Of a DNA stretch of 64,000 nt, positions 17,970-26,627 are shown piece after piece (within the stretch, counting starts at the first letter, position 1; the number at the start of each line of letters is the position of its first letter). The notes under the pieces are model-generated. The model searched no databases. It was given only the letters and a program-made list of their open reading frames with translations, and had not been told where the DNA came from. The translations under genes were made by a program, and so were the position numbers. The stretch is taken from contig NZ_AEYW01000001.1 of NCBI RefSeq assembly GCF_000192475.1, positions 186,001-250,000 of the forward strand, given 5' to 3'. Source of the DNA: Ruegeria conchae. GTDB taxonomy: Bacteria > Pseudomonadota > Alphaproteobacteria > Rhodobacterales > Rhodobacteraceae.

Positions 17970-18665
17970 ATGCTGAAGCTGACTGATCTGACTCTACATT
18001 ATGGGCATTCGCAAATCCTCAACGGAGTTTCCATGGAAGCCAGACAAGGTGAAGTGACTTGCGTCATGGGGACCAATGGTGTCGGGAAAACCAGCCTGAT
18101 GAAGGCAATATCAGGTACGCATCCGCGTTCGGCTGGCAATCTGGAACTGGACGGGGAAACTTTGGGCGTTCTGCCTGCTCATCAAATGGCATGGAAAGGT
18201 GTGACCTATGTTCCACAAGGTCGCGAGATATTTCCTTTGCTCACAGTTCGCGAAAACCTTGAAACGGGGTACGCCTGTCTGCCAGCCAGCGAGCATTTCA
18301 TTCCAAATGAAATTTTTGACATGTTCCCGGTTCTCAAGCAGATGCAAAACCGGCGCGGAGGTGACCTTTCTGGTGGTCAGCAACAACAATTGGCAATCGC
18401 GCGGGCACTGATAACGCGACCACGCCTACTGCTGTTGGACGAGCCGACCGAAGGTATTCAGCCCAACATCATCCAACAGATAGGCGAAGTCATCCGGCAC
18501 CTCAGAACCAAGAGCGGAATGGCAATCATTCTAGTGGAGCAATACTTTGACTTTGCCTATGACCTTGCCGACAGATTTATCGCGTTGCGACGCGGAGAAG
18601 TCCTAATCAACGGCACCAGGGAAAACGTGACACGCGATAGGTTGTTGCAAGCCGTAACAGTCTAG
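17970..18665 (+). CDS. urtE: Urea ABC transporter ATP-binding protein UrtE
   Basis: A 231-residue ABC ATPase, last gene of the urt operon. Walker A is GTNGVGKT (residues 34-41), the signature is LSGGQQQQLAIARAL and Walker B is LLLLDEPTEGIQPNII. The EGIQPNII continuation and the FDFAYDLADRF segment after LVEQY are UrtE-typical. It is the second nucleotide-binding subunit of the urea importer. A weak hairpin follows the stop. Confidence 0.96.
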   Translation: MLKLTDLTLHYGHSQILNGVSMEARQGEVTCVMGTNGVGKTSLMKAISGTHPRSAGNLELDGETLGVLPAHQMAWKGVTYVPQGREIFPLLTVRENLETGYACLPASEHFIPNEIFDMFPVLKQMQNRRGGDLSGGQQQQLAIARALITRPRLLLLDEPTEGIQPNIIQQIGEVIRHLRTKSGMAIILVEQYFDFAYDLADRFIALRRGEVLINGTRENVTRDRLLQAVTV

Positions 18666-19139
18666 CGCTGATACCCGAAATTTGTTTCAGGGTTGAAGAA
18701 TGAAACGCAAAACTTGGCTTAATTTAGGCTCGGGATATGGTTTGATCCTTTGAACACGTTCAATTGAAACTATATTTTCTTCCGAAATCCCGTCGTTCGA
18801 TGTCTCCTGCCTTGAAGGGCAAGTACTCACGATCAGATGAACCCCGCTGATCCGAGAAAGGAGAAAGACTATGAAACCAATCAAGTCACTCGCAGTAGCG
18901 GCAGTCACAATCGCGTCGCCTAGTTTTTACGAAATTGGACGCTGGAGTGATGAGGACCCAGATGGGTGACGAAGCAACCAGAAAGTTGTTCACGTAACAA
19001 CCGTTCAGCAATGTCCAATGGCTTTTATCTGAGGCCTTCCCTCTGAGAACTCAAAACCTGACATTTAGCCGGGACGCCGCGAATGTCTCGAAGGAGCCCA
19101 GAGCAGACTAAGTGATATTTAGTCTTAACCTAATATCAC
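18666..19139. other. Intergenic stretch after urtE with a hairpin and a mini-ORF
   Basis: The stretch separates the convergent urtE and DUF3604 genes. It holds a weak stem-loop at 18673-18693 (ACCCGAAA against TTTC-A-GGGT, with one bulged A, loop TTTG), which may end the urt transcript, and the short signal-peptide-like ORF at 18871-18969. Nothing else was recognised. Confidence 0.5.
18871..18969 (+). pseudogene. Possible remnant of a small secreted-protein gene
   Basis: The ATG at 18871 has a good AAAGGAGAAA ribosome-binding site. The 32-residue product starts like a signal peptide (MKPIKSLAVAAVTIASP), then runs into FYEIGRWSDEDPDG and stops. The presence of a proper start with a truncated body suggests a gene that lost its 3' part. 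It may also be a chance ORF. Confidence 0.35.
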
Positions 19140-21014
19140 TCATCCCTGAGGAGTGTACCAAATTGGTGATGTGTAGGCCCGCTCCTGTATCGAGCGCGGT
19201 GCTTCGTCTGGGGTCTCCGTTCCGAACACCTTTGCATCGTATGTCGTCCAACGCGGCGTTGGTATTGCCAGCACTCTGACATAGTAAAACGCGCTTTGCG
19301 TCGGGTCGAAGTTCGGGTCTTCCCAATATCCGGCGAGAATTGCCTGGCCGATGTCATTTGTCCAAGACGCGTTTTCTACATCCACCGTATTGCCAACCGG
19401 GCCGTCACACGCCGCGTTTAGAAGTTCACGCCCGCCACAGGCAACATCATAAACACGTTCCGACGTTGTGCCGTCACTGTTCAGCCAGCCTTTGACAACC
19501 TGAATACGGTCGAGGTTGGCCCCATCGGGGTCACGGAGCGCACGGATGAGAAGGCGCGGAGACCGACCGTCACTATCCGCTGGCAAATCCGCCCCCATCG
19601 GTACGCCATTTTCATATCCATACGCGGCAAAATCCGCACGTGGCAGGTCTGTTTCGTCGAATTCAAATCCGGCAAAAACGCGAATACGCATGTGCGGCCC
19701 CGTGGTTGCATAGACTTCTTTCCGAGCAAAAGCATCCCAAATGGCCTCGCGGGTGTTTTCCCTTGCCCAAACGGCCGCCAAACCGGACGCCGAAGTCTGC
19801 CATGCATATTGGGCAACACTCTCGTCACCACCAATACCGCCGACGACCTCTTCAAATCGGATCGGGTCAGCAGTAGGTTCAACAGCCGCGACTTTCCCGA
19901 AGAAATTGTCCTCGCCAACCGTGGACAGCGATGTATGAGCATCAGTTGAGCCGATCACGCCAAACTTGAACGGGTTTGTCCCTGTTTCCGCCTCGTATCC
20001 AAGCCCCCGCCGCAATGCTGCCCGTGCATACTCGCGCGGAAGCATCTCCGGTGTCTTGGGCTCCGGTCCAAGTTGTCCTTTGTCCCACGTTTCGAAGTCA
20101 GCAAATTCATCGTCTGGCGACAGCATGGGATGTGCTTCGCCGTCACCTTTCATTTGCGTGATTTCGTAGATCGGTTCCCACTTGGCACGCTGTTTGAAAT
20201 ACTCAACATCGAACGGTTCGCCGGACAAGCGCACTTCGTCAAACATCAACCCGTTGGACAAATTGCCATTGTGCGGGATCGCGAGCAGCTTTTGGCCTGT
20301 TGTCTCTTCGGCTTGTTCCATCCATGCCCAAAGGTCTTCGGGGTCGAAGCTATCAAAGTTCGAGAACGGGATGATCTTGTCAGCGCCCTCTTTGCCACCG
20401 TTGAATATGACATTCCTGTGCAGGTTGTTCCGCTGTGGGTTTGAGGTCCACTCGAACCCGATAAGCGCAGTAAACAAACCCGGTTGATTGTGTGCCTCAG
20501 CGGCGGTGGAAATGTTGCTCCACGCTGTTTGGTAAATCTCCTGATAATCCGCCAATGGGTCTGTGCCAGTGGACTTGGCTTGGCTCCAAATCGACCATGC
20601 GCCAACGGGATCACCGGCCTCGACAGCCGCGTTCAGTTGCTGGCCAAACTCCGTGGAGAGCAGCGTGGCGTCTTTGGCTGAGAGCAGCGGCGCAAGACCA
20701 AGGTTCTCGGCGTGATCGGCAATAACCAGAAAATCCAATGGTCGGCGCAACCTCGCTTCGATACCGGTGCTGGATGTAACGACTTCGCCTTTGGCAAACC
20801 TGTACGCTTCATCAGGGCCAAGTACATTCCCGATCATACCGGCATCGGCAGAGTATGATGTATGCAAATGGGTGTCGCCGAAAAAGACCTGATTAGGGAA
20901 GTTTTGTTGTGGGTATGGGGAATACTCTCTTTCGCCGGGTTGAGTGCTTGGGACGTCCTCGGCATACGCGGCAGCAGTAAACGCAACAGTCAAAATAGAT
21001 GCTAAACGGAACAT
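19140..21014 (-). CDS. Secreted DUF3604 (PHP-like metallohydrolase fold) protein
   Basis: A 624-residue protein with an N-terminal signal peptide (MFRLASILTVAFTAAAYA). The mature part has the DUF3604 hallmarks: FFGDTHLHTSYSADA near residue 45, DFLVIADHAENLG, IPHNGNLSNG, GVIGSTDAHTS and a C-terminal segment ending TSPIWYTP. The His/Asp clusters resemble the metal-binding strands of PHP-family hydrolases, so a metal-dependent hydrolase in the periplasm is likely, but substrates of this family are unknown to me. It follows the interrupted TAXI gene on the same strand by 227 bases. Confidence 0.88.
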   Translation of the reverse strand: MFRLASILTVAFTAAAYAEDVPSTQPGEREYSPYPQQNFPNQVFFGDTHLHTSYSADAGMIGNVLGPDEAYRFAKGEVVTSSTGIEARLRRPLDFLVIADHAENLGLAPLLSAKDATLLSTEFGQQLNAAVEAGDPVGAWSIWSQAKSTGTDPLADYQEIYQTAWSNISTAAEAHNQPGLFTALIGFEWTSNPQRNNLHRNVIFNGGKEGADKIIPFSNFDSFDPEDLWAWMEQAEETTGQKLLAIPHNGNLSNGLMFDEVRLSGEPFDVEYFKQRAKWEPIYEITQMKGDGEAHPMLSPDDEFADFETWDKGQLGPEPKTPEMLPREYARAALRRGLGYEAETGTNPFKFGVIGSTDAHTSLSTVGEDNFFGKVAAVEPTADPIRFEEVVGGIGGDESVAQYAWQTSASGLAAVWARENTREAIWDAFARKEVYATTGPHMRIRVFAGFEFDETDLPRADFAAYGYENGVPMGADLPADSDGRSPRLLIRALRDPDGANLDRIQVVKGWLNSDGTTSERVYDVACGGRELLNAACDGPVGNTVDVENASWTNDIGQAILAGYWEDPNFDPTQSAFYYVRVLAIPTPRWTTYDAKVFGTETPDEAPRSIQERAYTSPIWYTPQG

Positions 21015-21241
21015 TTCGTAACCTCATATTTTGTTCAAACCTTACAACGCTCAATACAAGTAACTATGACGCATAATCTGAACTCTATTCGTCCAGCACG
21101 GCCGCCGCTCAATAAATCTCTGCGAACGATGGCTGCGACCCCAAAGCGGCGTACACGCAACAACTAAAGCACACACCTGTATCGAAGTCTCAAATTGAAA
21201 AGGTATTTTAGCGTGGTTTGCTTGCGAACGTTGAGGTTTGA

Positions 21242-22507
21242 TCAACTTTTTGCAGTTTGACGACGCGCAATCTCCTGTCGAATTAGGTCTATGTGCAAAC
21301 GTGCATCATATGCTCCCTGACGGTATGCGAGCGGCAGATTCAGATTTGCAAGGGCGGTGTCCACGTTTTCGATATTTTTGGCGACTTCTTCAACCTCAGT
21401 TGAGGTCTGTGCCTTGCTGAGTTCCTCCTCAAGCGCCGTGATACGCTGATAAAAACGCCAGACCCGGCGCTTTTGAAACTACACGTAACTGGACGGGACG
21501 ATCCGTAAAAACGGTACTAAGAACAACAAAGGCAACAGCAATAACAGTACGCTGCCAAACTGCGCTGCGATCCAATATGGCAAGACGCCATGCAAAAAGT
21601 TTGGCCCCGAGTTTATGAGTTCTGTGGCAATTTTGTTCAGTGGTACAGGCGGTGAAGCCGTGTTCGGATACTCGCGCGCACTTTGCAAAATATTAGGTTC
21701 GCTGTGAATGTTCTTTGCTGCATTCACTAACCTATCGGTTACTGCAGGGTGCAGATCGGATGCGGCGATAAGTGAAGCTCGCAATGCTAAGATCTTGACG
21801 TCCTCTGGTGGTCTCGGAGGGTCAAGTGTGATTGATCCTGCCGGTACAGTTACCGAATTCGCTCCGGAAAGTTTCAATGCAAGGGCATCGACCAAAGCCA
21901 TAGGGACGAATATGATTTCTGGATCAAAAATTGCATCCATAAGGTAAGGTGCATCTAGTGGAGCGACAAACAACGCCGCATCCGCTTCGTTGGCATATAA
22001 CGCCTTTATCGCATCATTGCCCCCGACATCGACGAGGTTTATGCCGACATTTTGCAACTCGGCGGCCTCAATTAGCGCTAAAGCGGCGGCGCGAGTACCG
22101 GACGCCTTGGTTCCTGCAGCTAAGCGAATGTCTCCCCATTCTCCTGCATTGGCCCCGACTGGACTAGACTTTCCGCGGAACACCACCATAGGTTCAAGAA
22201 AAATGGCGCCCAAAGACTGTAAGTTTTCGTCCTGAGGAATTTTCAGGCCACCCTGAACAAATGCGGCATCCACTTCGCCAGAAACAAGTTTCTGAATGTT
22301 CTCAACGGCCCCCTCGGTTTCAACTAAAATTACCTGAATGCCGTCACGTGCAAGTTCTGCTTTGTAGAGTTGTCCAACTTGCCAATATCCGCCGCCGCTT
22401 ATGCCAGCAGCCAGCTTAATACTGGTGGGCGGTTTCAAGCCAAAGATTAGAAAAACAAGCAACCCGATAAACATAATCGGAAAGAGAATGAAAAGAGCTA
22501 AGCGCAT
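21242..22507 (-). pseudogene. TAXI-family TRAP solute-binding protein with an in-frame amber codon
   Basis: The first 342 residues show an N-terminal membrane segment (MRLALFILFPIMFIGLLVFL), the TAXI-type GISGGGYWQVGQLY and EGAVENIQKLVSGEVDAAFVQGG, and a second membrane span near residue 320. Translation then meets TAG at 21479-21481. The same frame continues with 78 more sense codons (FQKRRVWRFYQRI, then a charged helix, then LNLPLAYRQGAYDARLHIDL) to a TGA at 21242-21244. That tail matches the normal C-terminal region of membrane-anchored TAXI proteins, so I annotate one gene with a nonsense codon. It could be a recent mutation, a sequencing error or a read-through site. No TAXI permease gene is adjacent. 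Confidence 0.8.
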
Positions 22508-23005
22508 TTATTCTCACATTCAGATGATCGGAACCGATAATTCGTTCTCATTTGATAGCAGTCTTTTTGCTAACGAGAAACCGATCACAGTGGGTAGCAC
22601 TCGAAAGTTCGAGCTCTTCGGTTCAAGTATCCCTGAAGACTTAGTTGGTAGCGCAAAAAACCAAGAGCGCTTGAACGAGGTTGAAATCAAAAAACTGGCC
22701 GCCTAAGCAACGGTTTATCCTATCGCAAACCAGAGTTTTAGTTTTGTCTTTTTTGTCGGCAATGTCCGCGAGGCAGCCTTTCGCACTCGTTCCAATGAAC
22801 GGCCATCACTCAACCGGAGATGGCTTCACATAAAACCGCTACTGCGATGTTCGCGGATTGCTATGGCACATTCCTCAGCTTTGGGTTGCGGATAGCAGGT
22901 GATTCAATTGAACTTTTTGCGTCCGTACTGTGCTTCAATCATGTTGACTGAAAGATGAGGATTGCCCACTTCTAAAGCAGTCAGATAGGAAACCTGTCGC
23001 AAGCT
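22508..23005. other. Intergenic stretch with no recognised gene
   Basis: About 500 AT-richer bases upstream of the TAXI gene and downstream of the TetR gene. A plus-strand ORF of 61 codons from ATG 22522 (ending 22706) has no family features I recognise and no clear ribosome-binding site; I do not call it. The TAXI promoter should lie near 22510-22600. Confidence 0.4.
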
Positions 23006-23647
23006 CTACTCAAACAACAAAGCGCCGTTTAGGTCAAAATGCATCGGGAACATTGCGCGCAGAAATCGAAAAACAATTCTCATTGCTTCGTCGCGATCAA
23101 ATGAATCCGGGTGGAGTAGGTAATCGGTCCACATGCCTTCCAGCATTGCGAGTGTGCCGTGCGTGGCATCCCTAGCAACTTGATTAGGGTGTTCGGTTCC
23201 AGCTTCTTTCGCAATTCGAGCGAAAGCGTTGAAAACCAGATTACGAAGCTTAGCATCGCGGGTATCTGAAAACGCAGCGATTGCTGCTCTGTTTCGGGCC
23301 TCGCCACGAAACGCGTACCAAATGGAAACGGTTTTCTTATTGAGAATGGCCTCACTCAAGTCGCCCCGAACAATCATCTCGATATGCTCCTGCCCGGTTT
23401 GCCCGGTCGTTTCCAACAAGTCATAAATTCCATTGTAGTATTGTTCGGAAGAGTGGCGGGCGGCTTCGTCAACCAAGTTATCCTTGCCGCCAAAATGAAG
23501 GTGAATCATGCCACGGGATAGCTCGGCACGTTGAATAATTTCGCTGACTGAGGTCTCGGAAATCCCTTTCTCTGCGACCGAGTCGAGTACTGCCTCGATC
23601 AGGGAAAGGCGATTTCGTTCGCGTATTTCTTGTCGTCTTCCAGTCAT
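23006..23647 (-). CDS. TetR-family regulator, BetI-like
   Basis: A 213-residue repressor-type protein. The N-terminal helix-turn-helix is TSVSEIIQRAELSRGMIHLHFGGKDNL (about residues 31-58), and the ligand domain contains TVSIWYAFRGEARNRAAI and LEGMWTDYLLHPDSF, which resemble BetI. It is divergent from the Pot-type transporter operon with 189 bases between them; a perfect inverted repeat at 23770-23789 is a good operator candidate. The ligand domain is clearly paralogous to that of the regulator at 34152. It probably controls the neighbouring amine-uptake and demethylation operon. The ligand is unknown. Confidence 0.88.
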   Translation of the reverse strand: MTGRRQEIRERNRLSLIEAVLDSVAEKGISETSVSEIIQRAELSRGMIHLHFGGKDNLVDEAARHSSEQYYNGIYDLLETTGQTGQEHIEMIVRGDLSEAILNKKTVSIWYAFRGEARNRAAIAAFSDTRDAKLRNLVFNAFARIAKEAGTEHPNQVARDATHGTLAMLEGMWTDYLLHPDSFDRDEAMRIVFRFLRAMFPMHFDLNGALLFE

Positions 23648-23769
23648 TTGATCAGGTGTCTCTGTTTGTTTTCAGTCTCTTGCGGTGTTCTTTAGTGGCC
23701 GGTGTGAAATTGGCCAGCCCCGGTGGCGAAATTATCAGTTGACACAACTAGTCCAAAAATTCCAGATTT

Positions 23770-23789
23770 AAATGGACGATTGTCCATTT
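23770..23789. promoter_or_regulatory. Candidate TetR/BetI operator
   Basis: AAATGGAC-GATT-GTCCATTT is a perfect 8-bp inverted repeat with a 4-base spacer. It lies in the 189-base divergent region between the TetR gene and the permease gene, 47 bases before the latter's start. Size and position suit a TetR dimer site. Confidence 0.6.
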
Positions 23790-23836
23790 TGTTATCGACA
23801 TGTCGCGCCACCGAAAACGAAGTTCAGCAGGGAAGC

Positions 23837-24700
23837 ATGGCCGGAGTACTAAGAAGTGAAACGGGCAAGGGCCTGGCACTGAGCGCGCCTGCGACGCTTT
23901 ATGTCGGCCTGCTTGTGGCTGTTCCGCTTTGCATTCTTGTCGCCTACAGCTTTTGGACCCAGACCTATGTCGAGATTGACCGCAAACTGACGTGGGCGAA
24001 TTACCAAGAGGCGTTTACCGACCCGCTGGTTCGGCATCTGATGATCCGTTCGGTCGCAATTGCGGGTGCGGTGACATTGGCGACGGTTTGTCTGGCCTAT
24101 CCGATTGCCTACTTCATCGCGTTTCGGACACAGAAGAAGACCCTCTGGCTGTTGCTGATCACAATTCCCTTTTGGAGCAGTTACCTTCTGCGCGTGTTCA
24201 GCTGGAAGCTAATTCTTGGCTTCAACGGGGTGCTGAACTCAGCGCTGATTTCACTTGGTTTGATACAAGAGCCACTGACATTCCTGCTCTACAACGAGTT
24301 CGCCGTCGTCCTGACTCTCGCCCACGCTTGGGCGCCATTTGCGATCCTGCCGATTTATGTGTCGCTGCAAAAGATCGATCGCAGCCTGTTGGAGGCTGCA
24401 ACGGATCTAGGTTGCAGCAAACTCGAAAGGTTTGTCCGCGTGACTCTGCCCCTCACAGTTCCGGGTATCATCGCGGCCTGCCTGATCATTTTCATTCCCA
24501 CGGTGGGCGATTACGTCACTCCAGCCTTGGTCGGAGGTTCGCAGGGCAAAATGGTAGCGAACTTGATCCAGGTGCAGTTTGGCGCCGCCAACAACTGGCC
24601 GTTGGGTGCAACCCTGTCTCTGCTTGCCATGCTTTCGGTTGGCTGCGTTGCAATCGTGTTCGTGGTGGCCGTCACCGCATTGGGCCGGAGGATCAGATGA
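23837..24700 (+). CDS. Pot-type ABC transporter permease 1 (PotB-like)
   Basis: A 287-residue inner-membrane permease of the spermidine/putrescine/opine-type family. The start is placed at ATG 23837 (GGGAAG upstream); a longer frame from 23723 has no family features. It shows six predicted spans and the EAA loop LLEAATDLGCSKLERFVRVTLPLTVPGI, the ATPase-contact motif. It overlaps permease 2 by four bases (ATGA, 24697-24700). With permease 2, ATPase (25512) and binding protein (26624) it forms one importer. The demethylation genes downstream suggest a methylated amine as substrate, by inference. Confidence 0.93.
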   Translation: MAGVLRSETGKGLALSAPATLYVGLLVAVPLCILVAYSFWTQTYVEIDRKLTWANYQEAFTDPLVRHLMIRSVAIAGAVTLATVCLAYPIAYFIAFRTQKKTLWLLLITIPFWSSYLLRVFSWKLILGFNGVLNSALISLGLIQEPLTFLLYNEFAVVLTLAHAWAPFAILPIYVSLQKIDRSLLEAATDLGCSKLERFVRVTLPLTVPGIIAACLIIFIPTVGDYVTPALVGGSQGKMVANLIQVQFGAANNWPLGATLSLLAMLSVGCVAIVFVVAVTALGRRIR

Positions 24701-25491
24701 CCAAGGTCATTCGTATCCCATGGTTGGCTGTTTACGCGATCGCCTATCTGGTGTTTCTGTATCTGCCAGTTCTGCTCTTGCCGCTGTTTTCGTTCAATGA
24801 CGGAACCATCGTGGCTTTCCCTCTGAAGGGTTTTACGCTGAAATGGTACGCGCAGTTGGGTCAGCAGGACACGCTGCTACAGGCTATGGTGAATTCTCTG
24901 ATCGTCGGCAGCGTGACTGCCCTGATGGCAACATCTCTGGGCCTCTTCGCAGCTCGCGCCTATGTTCGGTATCGTTTCGCGGGGCGTGAGTTGTCTGAGG
25001 GACTGGTCATGCTTCCACTGGTCATTCCCGGCATCATCGTGGCCAGTTCGATGTTGGTTCTGTTCATCAGCATCGGCTTGAAACCATCGCTGACCACCGT
25101 GATCCTCGGGCATGTGTTCGTGGCGTTGCCCTTTTCCGTATCTATCATGAAGTCTGCATTTGACGATTTCGACCAATCCTTGGAGGAGGCTGCATTCGAT
25201 CTTGGTGAAAGCGTCGTGGGAACGTTTCGGCGCGTCACTCTGCCAATTGTCGCACCAGGCATCATCGCCAGCCTTTTGGTCACGTTTACCGTGTCTTTTG
25301 ACGAGTTCGTCCTGGCCTTTTTCCTATCCGGGAACAGCCCGACATTGCCGGTCTATATCTGGAGCCAAATTCGCTTTCCGGCAAAGCTGCCCAACACGTT
25401 GGCGCTGGGATCTCTGCTTTTGCTGTCTTCCGTTCTGCTGTTGTTGATTGCCGAATACTTCCGCCGCCGTTCCATCCAATCCTCCGATTGA
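24697..25491 (+). CDS. Pot-type ABC transporter permease 2 (PotC-like)
   Basis: A 264-residue permease starting MTKVIRIPWLAVYAIAYLVF. It contains FNDGTIVAFPLKGFTLKWY, typical of PotC-like proteins, and the EAA loop SLEEAAFDLGESVVGTFRRVTLP. The start ATG at 24697 overlaps the permease 1 stop; the frame is open far upstream but that portion is inside permease 1. It forms the second half of the pore. The ATPase gene begins 20 bases after its stop. Confidence 0.93.
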   Translation: MTKVIRIPWLAVYAIAYLVFLYLPVLLLPLFSFNDGTIVAFPLKGFTLKWYAQLGQQDTLLQAMVNSLIVGSVTALMATSLGLFAARAYVRYRFAGRELSEGLVMLPLVIPGIIVASSMLVLFISIGLKPSLTTVILGHVFVALPFSVSIMKSAFDDFDQSLEEAAFDLGESVVGTFRRVTLPIVAPGIIASLLVTFTVSFDEFVLAFFLSGNSPTLPVYIWSQIRFPAKLPNTLALGSLLLLSSVLLLLIAEYFRRRSIQSSD

Positions 25492-25511
25492 AGCCAAAGG
25501 AAACAAGTAAG

Positions 25512-26627
25512 ATGAGCGAACAGAACATCATCGAGATCAAGGGCGTCGAAAAACGCTTTGGTTCCTTTGTGGCTGTGTCCGATCTGAACCTGACCTTGAA
25601 AGAGGGAGAGTTCTTTTCGCTGCTTGGCCCTTCAGGCTGCGGAAAGACAACAGCCTTGCGCATCATCGCGGGTTTTCAAGATCACGAAGAAGGCGAGATC
25701 CGGATCAATGGTCGAACGATGGGAGAGGTGCCTGCCAACAAGCGTCCCACTAATATGGTGTTCCAAAGCTATGCGATCTTTCCGCACCTGAATGTCGGCG
25801 ACAATGTTGGCTTCGGATTGCGCAAGACAAAGCTCTCGCGAAACGAAATCAAGGAACGCGTTGCCGAGGCACTTGAGATGGTTGAACTTGGCGGTTTGCA
25901 GGACCGCAAGGCCAACGAATTGTCGGGCGGTCAGCGGCAACGAGTGGCGCTCGCCCGGGCACTCGTCATGCGGCCCAAGGTGTTATTACTAGATGAGCCT
26001 TTGTCCGCGTTGGACAAGAATCTGCGGGAAGCGATGCAATTGGAAATGCGCCGTCTGCAGCAAAAGCTTGGAATTACTTTCGTCATGGTCACGCATGACC
26101 AGTACGAGGCGATGACCATGTCCGACCGCATCGGCGTCATGTTCGCCGGGCAGCTCAAACAGGTGGATAGGCCAGAGGTTCTGTATTCCCAACCCTGTAA
26201 CCGGGAGGTGGCGTCTTTCATCGGTGGAATGAACTTTCTGGATGCCGAGGTGACAGCTGAGAACTCTGAATCGCTGGAGGTTAATGTTCAAGGATTTGGG
26301 CAGATGACAATCGGGGTGAACCCCAACGTTCAGGTGCACGATAAAGAGCTTCTGGTCGGCGTACGGCCCGAGCAATTGGAGATCAGCGCGGAAAAACCGG
26401 ATGGTTACGATGCTCTTGTTCAGGGCGAGGTGTCCGACGTCGCCTTCTATGGTGAGAGCGTCCACTATTATGTGCGGGTCGATGGTTTGAAGGACAGCAT
26501 AGCCGTCGCCGTACCGAATTACTTTCACACAGTCGATCACAGCCGGGGCGATACCGTCTGGCTGGGCGTTCAAAGCGCTTCGGTGATCGACTTGGGTAAA
26601 CGTGAATCTTTGGGAGGAGAGAAATGA
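25512..26627 (+). CDS. Pot-type ABC transporter ATP-binding protein (PotA-like)
   Basis: A 371-residue ATPase. Walker A is GPSGCGKT (residues 39-46), the signature LSGGQRQRVALARAL, Walker B VLLLDEPLSALD and the H-loop VTHDQYEA. A C-terminal TOBE domain (about residues 285-365, with LVGVRPEQLEIS) is present as usual for PotA/UgpC-type proteins. ATG 25512 is chosen over an in-frame start at 25488, which overlaps the preceding permease. Its stop overlaps the ATG of the binding-protein gene. It couples ATP hydrolysis to import. Confidence 0.95.
   Translation: MSEQNIIEIKGVEKRFGSFVAVSDLNLTLKEGEFFSLLGPSGCGKTTALRIIAGFQDHEEGEIRINGRTMGEVPANKRPTNMVFQSYAIFPHLNVGDNVGFGLRKTKLSRNEIKERVAEALEMVELGGLQDRKANELSGGQRQRVALARALVMRPKVLLLDEPLSALDKNLREAMQLEMRRLQQKLGITFVMVTHDQYEAMTMSDRIGVMFAGQLKQVDRPEVLYSQPCNREVASFIGGMNFLDAEVTAENSESLEVNVQGFGQMTIGVNPNVQVHDKELLVGVRPEQLEISAEKPDGYDALVQGEVSDVAFYGESVHYYVRVDGLKDSIAVAVPNYFHTVDHSRGDTVWLGVQSASVIDLGKRESLGGEK

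Noticed and set aside
22522..22706. Plus-strand ORF of 61 codons upstream of the TAXI gene
   Set aside because: No clear ribosome-binding site or family features; it begins within the probable TAXI promoter region.
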